Shown piece after piece: positions 56,171 to 64,000 of a stretch of DNA of 64,000 nucleotides (position 1 is its first letter; the number at the start of each line of letters is the position of its first letter). The stretch is taken from assembly GCA_964412455.1 (NCBI GenBank), contig CAYPOT010000004.1, positions 1-64,000 of the forward strand. The letters are read 5' to 3'. Made by a program: the position numbers and the translations under genes. The stretch is from JAAXXJ01 sp964412455. Lineage in GTDB: Bacteria > Nitrospirota > UBA9217. The notes beneath the pieces are model-generated. The model worked only from the letters and a program-made list of their open reading frames with translations, did not search any database and was not told the DNA's origin.

Positions 56171-56773
56171 CTATTTCACAAGCAGTAGGCAGTACAACAC
56201 TGGCCCCATGCCAGCTAAAGACCACGCAAACAGTGCGATAGAAATATATATTCTTTCGACAATAGCGTACCTATCGAGATACAAGTTTCTGCTGTTATCT
56301 ATATTTAAGTTCCCCTGTGTCATAACATTTGAAGTCATCTCAGACGACTGGCTCTTCACCAAGAGCTTCTTCTCAAATTCCATCAAGTGAAGATGAGCAC
56401 GATATGATCTTTCAACAAGATGACCGCGCTCATACTCAGAATATGCGGACTGAACACAGACGACGATCAATAATGCGGCAATCACCAATGGAACATCCTT
56501 GGCACCGCATTGCCGGACATCTCGGATAACGATAAGCAGTGATATCCCGCAAAACATCGCTATAATAATATTTCCAGCCACCCGAAGCATGCCTATTGCA
56601 TTGAGTGCCATCTTGGTGTTCCCGTCTATGCTGCCTGCCTGTGAGAAGATTAGCACGGATAGATGGTCAGAATACCTTGCAGCAAGATAGGCCGTCAGAA
56701 GTGAAAGTATTAACCCGATTATGCAGCGCCGGTCTGCAAAAATACGTTGAATGATCGCACTCATTTTCCCCAT
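56171..56773 (-). CDS. Hypothetical membrane protein
   Basis: A 200-residue protein with about four hydrophobic segments (14-30, 58-83, 92-108, 176-198) and a polar loop (about 110-175). No family is recognised. AT content is higher than in the core genes. It lies 10 bases downstream of the WG-repeat gene and is convergent with the methyltransferase gene. It probably forms one unit with the WG protein. Confidence 0.65.
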   Translation of the reverse strand: MGKMSAIIQRIFADRRCIIGLILSLLTAYLAARYSDHLSVLIFSQAGSIDGNTKMALNAIGMLRVAGNIIIAMFCGISLLIVIRDVRQCGAKDVPLVIAALLIVVCVQSAYSEYERGHLVERSYRAHLHLMEFEKKLLVKSQSSEMTSNVMTQGNLNIDNSRNLYLDRYAIVERIYISIALFAWSLAGMGPVLYCLLLVK

Positions 56774-56783
56774 CTCATAGTTA

Positions 56784-57818
56784 CTATTTAACCCGCACCG
56801 CCGCCAAACCTTCCCGGAAAGGTTCAGCTGCTTTATAGCTTGGCTTGATTGCGACCCTCCCTTTTATGTCAATATAGCCCCATCCCCTTTTCTTAATCCA
56901 GAACAGCGCTCGCCCCTCAAAAAACGACTCACAGGAGTCAGCCGGCGGGACAGTGAACCATTCGCCTCTTTTATTCACATAACCGTGATTCCCTTTCACA
57001 AGGATGTGTGCAAGGCCCTCTTGAAAATGCGACGCCATTTGAAATTGCGGCTGAATCACAAACTGACCGAATTCATTAATAAATCCGAATTGATCAATTC
57101 GCCTTGCTGGAGCAAGCCCTTCTTCAGAAAAATCACATCCCCACAAATTTTCTCTTTCGTCCGAATAGATAATGTTGCCGAATATGTTTATATAACACAT
57201 TGCCTCCAGGTCGCGTAGTATTATTAAGGCATGACCTTTGACGAAGCTGTGCGCGAACGCTGCCGGAAGCGCCGGTCTGATTCTTACATCGCCTGATTTA
57301 TCGATATACTCCCATGTCTTTTCCTTATCATTGAAAACAGGCGCAAGGTCTCCTCGAAATGGCATAGCTGCACAAAAGCTTTTCTTGATAGCGATATTAC
57401 CTTGCTTGTCAAAATATCGATATTTCCCCCGATGCATCAGCACAGCAAGTCCCTCAGAAAAGGCTGGTGGATACTCCGGCCTGCAATTGAGTTCCTTTCT
57501 GACCTTAAACACCCACTTTCCCCGCTTATTGATAAATCCGACCGAATTTTCCTGTTCCACATAGGCCAATCCCTCGCTGAAACGATGACCGTCGTGGAAC
57601 ACAGGTTCAATAACTATATCGCCTTTGGTGTTTATGTAGCCGATACGATCCCCGATACCGATGGCAGCGAAGCACTCGCTAAATCTGCGGGCATATGTGT
57701 AGCAGGGCTCGATGACCATCTTCCCTTTTCTATTGATAAAACCATAGCGATGATTTTGATTTATGGTGTCTGATAACCATCGAACCAACTTGGTCTTTTT
57801 AGGCTTCTTTGTTCTCAT
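56784..57818 (-). CDS. WG-repeat protein
   Basis: A 344-residue protein made of about eight WG repeats of 40-46 residues, for example YGFINRKGKMVIEPCYTYAR, IGYINTKGDIVIEPVFHDGH and FGFINEFGQFVIQPQFQMAS. It forms a beta-rich repeat fold, often a ligand- or protein-binding surface; function is unknown. The start MRTKKPKKTK at 57818 has AAGGAG 7 bases upstream and is preferred over the TTG 33 bases earlier. No signal peptide. Confidence 0.88.
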   Translation of the reverse strand: MRTKKPKKTKLVRWLSDTINQNHRYGFINRKGKMVIEPCYTYARRFSECFAAIGIGDRIGYINTKGDIVIEPVFHDGHRFSEGLAYVEQENSVGFINKRGKWVFKVRKELNCRPEYPPAFSEGLAVLMHRGKYRYFDKQGNIAIKKSFCAAMPFRGDLAPVFNDKEKTWEYIDKSGDVRIRPALPAAFAHSFVKGHALIILRDLEAMCYINIFGNIIYSDERENLWGCDFSEEGLAPARRIDQFGFINEFGQFVIQPQFQMASHFQEGLAHILVKGNHGYVNKRGEWFTVPPADSCESFFEGRALFWIKKRGWGYIDIKGRVAIKPSYKAAEPFREGLAAVRVK

Positions 57819-58089
57819 TGAGCGGCTCCTTATTGAAGGCTGCTTGTCCAACTATTCCAGTGGTTATCATACATATCTGCTTCGACATAAGCCTGTTGTA
57901 GCCTTCAGCTTTATACCAGCCTTAAAGCCCTTCGTTACTTCTGAATAAAACAAACCATCGATTCTTCATTTCTGATTATAATAGCCGCGCTTGTAAAAAA
58001 AGGAGCCCGGAAACGGGGAGGATTGCGTTTTAGCGGACGAGTCTTTCCGCCGCCCCGGGCTAAGGTGCGGGTCATTGTCTCTTTTTATC

Positions 58090-58533
58090 ATGATGTGTGT
58101 CAAGGATATTTTCATTCTTGGAAAGGAGTATCCCTTTTATAGGCCTGACCATTGTCACCGGAAGGGGTGCGGAAGTACGAAGCTATGGGGGCACGGATTC
58201 GTGGAATTGTACATTGATGGATACATTAATCGTTTGTGGTTTCGCCGGTGGCGTTGCCCTATCTGCGGGTGCGTGCATACGATTCGGCCCTTGGGGTATT
58301 GGCTACGGCATCAGACGCCGATTCGGATTATCGTCAAGGGACTGTGTCATCGGTTGACGTATGGGTTTTGGCTTAAGACACTGGGGCCTTCCCGGCAGCG
58401 GCAACAGCATTGGCTCCGGGCGCTTCGGAAAAACATCAAGGCGCGGTTGGGCATGGACTTCATGGGCGAGCTCATTGATGGACTCTATGAGCTTGTTCAA
58501 CTCCCGATGGTGCCGGTAATAAGGTCGGGATAA
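58090..58533 (+). CDS. Transposon-associated zinc-finger protein
   Basis: A 147-residue protein with a CxxC pair in CHRKGCGSTKLWGHG near 24 and RRWRCPICGCVHTIRPLGYW near 52, forming a zinc finger as in DUF6431-type proteins that accompany this transposon class. A basic segment (SRQRQQHWLRALRKNIK) follows. It is a possible DNA-binding accessory. The start is uncertain because no ribosome site is obvious at 58090. Confidence 0.72.
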   Translation: MMCVKDIFILGKEYPFYRPDHCHRKGCGSTKLWGHGFVELYIDGYINRLWFRRWRCPICGCVHTIRPLGYWLRHQTPIRIIVKGLCHRLTYGFWLKTLGPSRQRQQHWLRALRKNIKARLGMDFMGELIDGLYELVQLPMVPVIRSG

Positions 58534-58633
58534 TCCTAATCGGCGGTAAAAATAGTACCACCCTACTTGAGTGTTGCTTTGAGTTTTATGCCGGGACACA
58601 GTATCTTCCATCCATCAAACAAAAAGGAGGCTT

Positions 58634-59944
58634 TTGATGGATGAAGAACTGAAAAAACGTGTTGCAATGTTCCGGTTGAGGGTGATTTCTGATTTTACGG
58701 ATACCGCGAGCCTCGCATGGGGTGAGGTCGAGCGGCTGATGCGGGACAAGTGCGGCCGGAAGTGGCAGATACCGGGAAGCATGCGGTCACGCATCAGTGA
58801 ATCTACGCTCAAAGAGTGGATCGCCCTGTACCGGGATTCGGGAAACAAGCTTGAGTCGCTGTACCCGAAGGACCGTTCAGATCAGGGAAAGAGCCGGACC
58901 GTCGCAGAGGAGACAGCCTCCGGCCTTATCGTTCTCCGGAAGGAATTTCCCAATGTAACGCTGCCCGTGTTCTTGCGGCAGGCGAAGGAACGGAAGATTG
59001 TCCCTCCCGGAACGGCGCTGCCCTATTCCACGCTGTACCGGTTTATGAAGTCTCAAGGTCTTGTGGACCGGCCGGCGCAACCGCCCAAGGACCGGCGCAA
59101 GTTTCAGGCGGAACATCCCAATGACCTGTGGCAGTCGGACGTCCTGCATGGGCCTTCGGTCACTGTGGACGGGAAACAACGGAAGACTTACCTGATAGCG
59201 TTCATCGACGACATGACCAGGATCATTCCTTTTGCGGCCTTCTATCTCCATGAGCGCCTGGACTATTTCCTGGATGCCTTACGCAAGGCGCTCCTGATGC
59301 GGGGTTTGCCGAAGAAGCTTTATGTGGACAACGGCCCGGCGTTTCGGAGCAATCACCTTGAGTTTATCTGCGCCTCACTCGGCATCGTGCTGATTCACGC
59401 CAAACCCTATCAGCCCGAGGGCAAAGGAAAAATTGAACGGTTCAACAGGACGGTGCGGGAGGGTTTCCTATCGACGCTAAAGGCAACAACTCTTGAGGAA
59501 CTCAATGAACAGTTCCGGGGTTGGGTTGCCGGGTATCATGATCGGATCCACGGCAGCACGGGGGAAGCTCCGATCAAACGCTTTACGAAAAACATCGAAT
59601 GCGTGCGGCCCGCGCCCAAGGACATGGAAAACCATTTCCGCAAGGAAGCCAAGCGAACGGTCGCCAAGGACAGGACTCTTTCCCTGGAAGGAAAACTCTA
59701 TGAGGCGCCTGTGGACCTTGTTGGAAAGCAGGTGCGGCTTCTCTATCACCAGCATGACCCTGCCCGTATCGAAATGCGCTTTGGAGATAAGACTTACGGG
59801 TTCGCATCTGTGCTCGACCTGAACGTGAACTGCCGGGTCAAGAGGGAGAACGGCGTCACTGCGATTGATCCCGGCGATATGCCGGGGAAATACAAAGGCG
59901 GAAATCTTTTCAACAATACGGACAAGGAGGTTGACGGGATATGA
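58634..59944 (+). CDS. DDE transposase (integrase core)
   Basis: A 436-residue transposase. N-terminal helix-turn-helix region (1-110) precedes the RNase-H-like core: first aspartate in DLWQSDVLHGPS near 166, second in LYVDNGPAF near 231 and glutamate in EGKGKIERFNRTVREGF near 268. A C-terminal Mu-C-like beta domain (340-410) includes LYEAPVDLVGKQVRLLY. AAAGGAGG precedes the ATG. It overlaps the ATPase gene by 4 bases. Confidence 0.93.
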   Translation: MMDEELKKRVAMFRLRVISDFTDTASLAWGEVERLMRDKCGRKWQIPGSMRSRISESTLKEWIALYRDSGNKLESLYPKDRSDQGKSRTVAEETASGLIVLRKEFPNVTLPVFLRQAKERKIVPPGTALPYSTLYRFMKSQGLVDRPAQPPKDRRKFQAEHPNDLWQSDVLHGPSVTVDGKQRKTYLIAFIDDMTRIIPFAAFYLHERLDYFLDALRKALLMRGLPKKLYVDNGPAFRSNHLEFICASLGIVLIHAKPYQPEGKGKIERFNRTVREGFLSTLKATTLEELNEQFRGWVAGYHDRIHGSTGEAPIKRFTKNIECVRPAPKDMENHFRKEAKRTVAKDRTLSLEGKLYEAPVDLVGKQVRLLYHQHDPARIEMRFGDKTYGFASVLDLNVNCRVKRENGVTAIDPGDMPGKYKGGNLFNNTDKEVDGI

Positions 59945-60756
59945 GCAATCAGCATGCGACCTACAAAGTCTTCTTCGGCTTTCAAAAGGAGCCATTCGGA
60001 CAAAACGTTCGCGTGGAAGATATGATGAAGAGCAATGCCCTGATAGGCGTGAAGGAACGCTTTCTGTATGCTGTAGGGCTTTGCGCGGTCGCTGTCATAA
60101 CCGGCGACGTGGGCAGCGGTAAATCATCGGGGCTCAGGTTCGCCTCATCTCTGCTCCACCCCTCCGAGTACAAAGTTCTCCTGGTCACCGCAACCTCCGG
60201 TACGATCATCGAACTCTACAAGCAGATATGTCATGCCCTGGACATACAGATGAAGAACAACTCAAAAGCGGTACTCACCAGGATCATCCGCACCTGTCTT
60301 CTGGAACTGGCTGAAAAGAAGCAGACGCCAGTCCTCATCGTTGACGAGGCGTCGATCTTGCGGCTTGACGTGTTTATGGAACTCCATACCATCACGCAGT
60401 TTGAGGGGGACTCAAGACCCGTCCTGCCGATTATTCTTGCCGGGCAGAACAATCTTCTCGACAATCTCATGTACCGTCAGGCAAAGTCGTTGGCCTCGCG
60501 CGTGGTGGCGCGGGGACACTTGGAGGCGCTGGATCAAAGCGAGATGAGCGCCTACCTGACGCATCATCTCGACATTGCGGGAGTAAAACAAAACCTCTTT
60601 GCCGACCAGGCCGTGACCGCTATCCATCAGGGTTCCGGAGGTCTGCTCAGAAGAGCGAATAACCTGGCTCGGGGCGCGCTCATTGCCGCTGCCGCCGAGA
60701 AATGCAATGTCGTTTCCGCCGAACATGTGCGCGTTGCATCCACTGAGGTCATCTGA
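59941..60756 (+). CDS. ExeA/TniB-like AAA ATPase of the transposon
   Basis: A 271-residue AAA+ ATPase. Walker A ITGDVGSGKSSGLRF near 57, Walker B VLIVDEAS near 134, sensor-like LAGQNNLLDNL near 167. It begins FFGFQKEPFGQ, the segment typical of ExeA/GspA-type ATPases and of transposon helpers. It probably selects target DNA and activates the transposase encoded just upstream (ATGA overlap). Confidence 0.92.
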   Translation: MSNQHATYKVFFGFQKEPFGQNVRVEDMMKSNALIGVKERFLYAVGLCAVAVITGDVGSGKSSGLRFASSLLHPSEYKVLLVTATSGTIIELYKQICHALDIQMKNNSKAVLTRIIRTCLLELAEKKQTPVLIVDEASILRLDVFMELHTITQFEGDSRPVLPIILAGQNNLLDNLMYRQAKSLASRVVARGHLEALDQSEMSAYLTHHLDIAGVKQNLFADQAVTAIHQGSGGLLRRANNLARGALIAAAAEKCNVVSAEHVRVASTEVI

Positions 60757-60979
60757 AATAAACCGGGGGGGCGGCTGCTCTCCGGTGCTTTTGTCCCAAA
60801 TAGGCCGGACGAATGTGGAAGGGGTTGTTATAATCAGGAGGATTAGGCCGGATTAATTCGGAAGACAACACCTGTCGAAACGAGTATTTATGCATCCGCT
60901 CTTATTTGAGACCATTCGCAGATCGACTGCTTTACATTCCTTATGGGCTTATGTATGATGACTCAATCGGAGGCAGATA

Positions 60980-61963
60980 ATGGCTCTCAAGAAGGTCCTC
61001 ACCCTGGCAACGCTCCTGAAGGTCCTAAATATGCTGGATAGGGGCGAGACGATCACACGTAACTCACTGGCAGCCGATTTTGGAGTAAATCCCCGGACGA
61101 TAGACAGGGGAATATCCCAACTCCAGCTTGCAGGTTATCCGATTTCCTATGACAGAACAAGACTGTCGTATGTCTTTGAGGAGGGGTACCATCTGAAGAG
61201 GTCCGAGTTGTCGTCGGAAGAAGAGCTTGTACTTGCCATTGCGAGAAGCATGGTGAAGAAGTTCGGAGCTGGGACAAATAAGATATTCGATTCCATAGAG
61301 AACAAAATGACCGGCAGGCACTTCCAGACCCCGAAGCATCTCGTCCTGGTTGGTGAGGACCTATCACCGAGGGTTGAAAAGTATTTTGATCAGCTGAACC
61401 ATGCCATCATTGACAACAGGCAGGTTGAACTTGTTTATCATGCCACGCGGAAAGGCGACGAGAAGTCTTGCCGGATTGTAGATCCCTATTACCTGTTCTT
61501 TGTTGACTATCTCTGGTATCTGCGCGCATATTGCCACAAAGCTGAAAAGCCGTTGACCTTTGCACTCGACAAGATTGCCGCTCTCAAGGTTCTGACCAAG
61601 TCCTTCATTCCAGATAGAAAACTTTGCCCTGTCGAGGAACTGCAATATGCTTTCGGCCCTTATGTCGATGGAGAGCCAACTGAGGTGGTTCTTCGTTTCG
61701 ATAAGAAGTATGCACCTTATATCAGAAGAAAGAAGTGGCAGAAAAACCAGAAGATAAAGGAGTTGCGCGGGGAAAGGATCGAGGTCCGCTATAAGGTCAA
61801 GGGCCTAGCAGGGATCAAACCGTGGATACTGCGCTGGATCCCGTATGTGGAAGTCGTGGCGCCGAAGGAATTGAAAGCGCTAATTGCGGAAGAATTGATG
61901 AAAGCAATGAGAATCTTTGAAAAGAAGAACATCAGCAATTGCATAGTGAATACTGCTGATTAG
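60980..61963 (+). CDS. WYL-domain transcriptional regulator
   Basis: A 327-residue protein. N-terminal helix-turn-helix (10-60; ITRNSLAADFGVNPRTIDRG), middle WYL domain with VDPYYLFFVDYLWYLRAYCH near 170 that senses ligand, and C-terminal WCX-like domain (235-320). WYL proteins commonly repress or activate defence and DNA-repair operons. The next gene starts 11 bases later on the same strand and is the likely target or partner. AATCGGAGG precedes the ATG. Confidence 0.93.
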   Translation: MALKKVLTLATLLKVLNMLDRGETITRNSLAADFGVNPRTIDRGISQLQLAGYPISYDRTRLSYVFEEGYHLKRSELSSEEELVLAIARSMVKKFGAGTNKIFDSIENKMTGRHFQTPKHLVLVGEDLSPRVEKYFDQLNHAIIDNRQVELVYHATRKGDEKSCRIVDPYYLFFVDYLWYLRAYCHKAEKPLTFALDKIAALKVLTKSFIPDRKLCPVEELQYAFGPYVDGEPTEVVLRFDKKYAPYIRRKKWQKNQKIKELRGERIEVRYKVKGLAGIKPWILRWIPYVEVVAPKELKALIAEELMKAMRIFEKKNISNCIVNTAD

Positions 61964-61974
61964 GAGGATCGTTT

Positions 61975-62667
61975 ATGAAATCCGAACCAATCGAAAGCTA
62001 TCTAATCGAAAACTGGCCGCCTCGAACCATAGATCCCGACAACGCTATCATTTACAGAAAACAACAAACCAAGAATGGACGATATGTTAAAAGGTATAGC
62101 AATAAATGGACTCAGTATCTGGAATACTTGCTGATTAACTATATACGCAAACGAAAAAGCAAATATTTGCTTCGTGAAATTCCATGTATAAATGATAAGA
62201 ATAAAAAACTGGATTACATGCTGATTAGTGGGAATCCAGAAAAAATGTATTTTGGAAGTTCTGACGCGCGGTCTGATAAGTTGCCGTGGTTCGCATTAAT
62301 TGAGGCACAATGGGACCAGAATAAACATGTAAGGGATTTCTTGGGTAATGATTTTGGAAAGCTCTGTATGTGGGAACCAAATAGTTCTAAAGGAAAGAGC
62401 AAAATCGCCATATTTAATGTGCGCGTATCAAAAAACAATACAGACTCCTGGCAAGATGTTCACAAAAAGGAGATGGGAAAAATAAAGAAAATAATTGATA
62501 GAGAAGATAAGACTAACAGCAAATATTGCTTGCTAATCACCAGTCGCATCGCGCGAAAGAAAATTGTCGTTTATTCGTGTTATGTAGGGAAGCCTCTCTG
62601 CAAGGAAATGAAGCAAATAGTCATCGACAAAAAGCGTGAAATACAAGATCCGAAAAGTGGCAAATGA
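61975..62667 (+). CDS. Unknown protein paired with the WYL regulator
   Basis: A 230-residue protein, basic and AT-rich, with no family I recognise. KKLDYMLISG near 80 followed by WFALIEAQWDQNKHVRDFLG near 105 resembles a PD-(D/E)xK arrangement in which the lysine is glutamine (D...ExQ), and NVRVSKNN could be the next strand. This is inference from a short pattern. The 11-base gap and shared strand suggest an operon with the WYL gene. AGGAGG precedes the ATG. Confidence 0.75.
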   Translation: MKSEPIESYLIENWPPRTIDPDNAIIYRKQQTKNGRYVKRYSNKWTQYLEYLLINYIRKRKSKYLLREIPCINDKNKKLDYMLISGNPEKMYFGSSDARSDKLPWFALIEAQWDQNKHVRDFLGNDFGKLCMWEPNSSKGKSKIAIFNVRVSKNNTDSWQDVHKKEMGKIKKIIDREDKTNSKYCLLITSRIARKKIVVYSCYVGKPLCKEMKQIVIDKKREIQDPKSGK

Positions 62668-62751
62668 AATACCCGAACATTGCGGGCCAGGCTTCAGAAT
62701 TAATATTTGGCGGTGGCGCACCAGCGGGGCGATAGTCACAAGACGAAAGGA

Positions 62752-62946
62752 TCAATCAATCCGCCAGACGAAGCGGTTCTCTTTTGCTGTGTCTTTGTTC
62801 TTAATGGCGACAGCGATCTTTTGCAGTTCCACAAGGATCCGGACCTTTTCTTCTATGGGCAGCTTCGCGGCATTTCGGTGATATTCTTTCTTGGCCTCAA
62901 ACACCCGATCAACGATATCACTATGATATTGAATTTTATCCACCAT
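62752..62946 (-). CDS. Small hypothetical protein (64 residues)
   Basis: MVDKIQYHSDIVDRVFEAKK, then a central EEKVRILVELQKIAVAI amphipathic helix. The whole protein is helical and charged, like small antitoxin-type or adaptor proteins found as the second gene of two-gene units. The start overlaps the end of an upstream partial frame by 11 bases, so the original partner gene seems to have been cut. Confidence 0.65.
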   Translation of the reverse strand: MVDKIQYHSDIVDRVFEAKKEYHRNAAKLPIEEKVRILVELQKIAVAIKNKDTAKENRFVWRID

Positions 62947-63102
62947 GGCGTCCCTTTCTGAGCCTATCGAAAGAGTTCTTTATTAAATACTTATCGAGAG
63001 GGGAATATACTCGCTCCCGGATCCAGCGGAGCACATAGTCACGTAGGTCCCACGGCCCCGCGTTATTTTCTGATCTATGTCTTACCGTACCAGTGCCGTG
63101 GC
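62936..63102 (-). pseudogene. C-terminal gene fragment cut by a dispersed repeat
   Basis: The frame encodes GPWDLRDYVLRWIRERVYSP and LDKYLIKNSFDRLRKGRHGG before its stop, which overlaps the start of the 64-residue gene. Upstream codons come from the dispersed repeat at 63103. The missing N-terminal part cannot be found nearby. The identity is unknown. Confidence 0.5.
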
Positions 63103-63254
63103 ACCCTAACAGGTTGTTGAAAAACACCTTCTCTGTCATTGCGAGGAGCGTTTTTTGCGACGCGGCAATCTCGAACTTATTGATTTTTTTAACTACGAGA
63201 TTGCTTCGCTTCGCTCGCAAAGACGGCTGAAATACTTTTTCAACAGCCTGCTAA
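63103..63254. repeat. Dispersed palindromic repeat
   Basis: The ends AACAGGTTGTTGAAAAA (63108-63124) and TTTTTCAACAGCCTGCT (63236 on) are inverted. Inside are GTCATTGCGAGGAGCG and ACGAGATTGCTTCGCTTCGC, a widely dispersed environmental repeat. The repeat abuts the ParE-like stop codon and truncates the preceding frame. Confidence 0.8.
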
Positions 63255-63550
63255 AGACCAATCTCGTCGACCCGCAGCAACCGGTGTCCTTCGAACACGG
63301 TCAGTATCTCCACATTGTTCTTATGTACTCTGTAGACAATTCGATATTTCTTAAATATCAGCTCACGTATTTCTGGATTGGAAGTCTCCGGTACGGTTCT
63401 TCCGCTACGAGGGGCTCCGGGCAATACAGACTCCGCATGCACTACGATCTCATCGACAAATTTTGCCGCTCGTTCCGCGTTGTCCTTTGCAATGAACGCC
63501 TCAATCTCCGTCAACTGCCGGAGGGATTCACGGGTCCAGTGTATTTTCAT
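63251..63550 (-). CDS. ParE/RelE-superfamily toxin
   Basis: A 99-residue protein: MKIHWTRESLRQLTEIEAFI, VDEIVVHAESVLPGAPRSGR and REL(I)FKKYRIVYRVHKNNVE, the ParE layout with two N-terminal helices and a beta sheet. ParE toxins inhibit gyrase and RelE-like ones cleave mRNA; which applies cannot be told. It follows the antitoxin gene by 6 bases. Its stop codon lies in the edge of a dispersed repeat. Confidence 0.9.
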   Translation of the reverse strand: MKIHWTRESLRQLTEIEAFIAKDNAERAAKFVDEIVVHAESVLPGAPRSGRTVPETSNPEIRELIFKKYRIVYRVHKNNVEILTVFEGHRLLRVDEIGL

Positions 63551-63556
63551 GCGGGT

Positions 63557-63841
63557 TCATTCCCTGGCCCGTCGGGAAGCGAGTGCGGCCCTGAGCTCTT
63601 TTGTAGAGTATATTTTCCCGCTGTCGGCATCCGCAATTCCCCTGCCGACGGAATCAAGGAACGACTTTCTGTATACCAATTCGTCGTAGTCTTCCGGCGA
63701 GAGGAGTACCCCGGCGGGCTTGCCGTTCTGCGTAATGATCACGGGATGCCCGGTACCCCGGAGGCTCTTGAACCACTTGGAGATGCTGGTCTTGAATTCC
63801 GCGATCGGGACGATATCATTCTTGATCGAAATGGTCTTCAT
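63557..63841 (-). CDS. Phd/YefM-family antitoxin
   Basis: A 94-residue antitoxin: IVPIAEFKTSISKWFKSLRG and HPVIITQNGKPAGVLLSPED form the Phd/YefM DNA-binding fold (1-60). The C-terminal part (about 62-94) is the toxin-binding tail. It is transcribed first, ahead of the ParE-like gene, as usual for autoregulated pairs. Confidence 0.92.
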   Translation of the reverse strand: MKTISIKNDIVPIAEFKTSISKWFKSLRGTGHPVIITQNGKPAGVLLSPEDYDELVYRKSFLDSVGRGIADADSGKIYSTKELRAALASRRARE

Positions 63842-64000
63842 GCAATGGCTCCTTATTTAGATCGTAATATTGGCCATAATATAGACCTTTGCTGTACACA
63901 CATCAAGCATTTTCTGTATTACGGATTTTGAGTTAGATGGAGAATCCGTTACTTCCCGAATGGGCAAATAGGATAGCGGCATTCCGTGCAGTGCAGGCAG

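Larger units (their letters stand above)
57972..60837 (+). mobile_element. Three-gene transposon (zinc-finger protein, DDE transposase, ExeA-like ATPase)
   Basis: Three co-oriented genes with overlaps or tight gaps are framed by the 10-base inverted repeat CTGATTATAA (57972-57981) and TTATAATCAG (60828-60837). The left end also has a long hairpin (AGCCCGG...CCGGGCT, 58004-58060). No target duplication is evident directly outside these repeats, so the exact ends are uncertain. The gene set matches transposons in which an AAA ATPase guides a DDE transposase. Confidence 0.75.

Overview
The window is 64 kb of mostly GC-rich bacterial chromosome. There is no rRNA, tRNA or CRISPR array that I could recognise. 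The gene content points to a Gram-negative with a mixed anaerobic/aerobic lifestyle: separate glyQ and glyS, pyruvate phosphate dikinase, a selenocysteine-containing SelD, a DsrE-like protein, a PilT-type ATPase, caa3-type cytochrome oxidase, an RND efflux pump and fatty-acid beta-oxidation. This mix resembles uncultured Nitrospirota or Desulfobacterota, but that placement is inference from gene content only.

Layout. 0.1-9 kb: RND pump, crotonase, small membrane and zinc-ribbon proteins, a GGQ release-factor-like protein, a DsrE-like protein, a small regulator-like protein, a PilT-like ATPase with a duplicated N-terminal domain and a companion gene. 9-15.6 kb: MarC, selD (in-frame UGA), HAD phosphatase, ribD, an AbrB/Doc toxin-antitoxin pair with a frameshifted toxin, galT. 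15.8-19.5 kb: an AT-richer accessory patch with a NERD protein, a PIN-domain protein, an integron attC-like site, MNT/HEPN genes and remnants of MazEF. 19.7-30 kb: ppdK, glyS, glyQ, a paralogue of the small regulator-like protein, a GH57 glycosidase, an FtsB-like protein and two tandem 19-residue lysine-rich peptide genes. 30-31 kb: a HEPN protein and a winged-helix/nucleotidyltransferase with substituted active-site residues and a clear promoter/operator. 31.5-41.8 kb: DEAD helicase, an acyl-CoA ligase/thiolase/FadJ operon, ADP-ribosylglycohydrolase, a tiny ferredoxin, an Ap4A phosphorylase-like protein and a uracil-DNA glycosylase. 42.7-45.3 kb: a single-chain XamI-type endonuclease plus methyltransferase. 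45.5-48.5 kb: a radical-SAM and type III polyketide synthase pair. 48.9-56.2 kb: SCO, oxidase subunits I, III, IV and II, CyoE and a methyltransferase. 56.2-64 kb: a second accessory patch with a WG-repeat protein, a three-gene transposon, a WYL regulator next to an unknown protein, and a Phd/ParE pair.

The most unusual feature at larger scale is a family of intergenic elements. Each is built of degenerate 7-8-base direct repeats, usually as two inverted arms, and each copy uses a different repeat unit. They lie between genes of the same apparent operon: beta-oxidation genes, oxidase genes, glyS/ppdK and rSAM/PKS. They are listed individually as repeats and discussed as a family in the findings.
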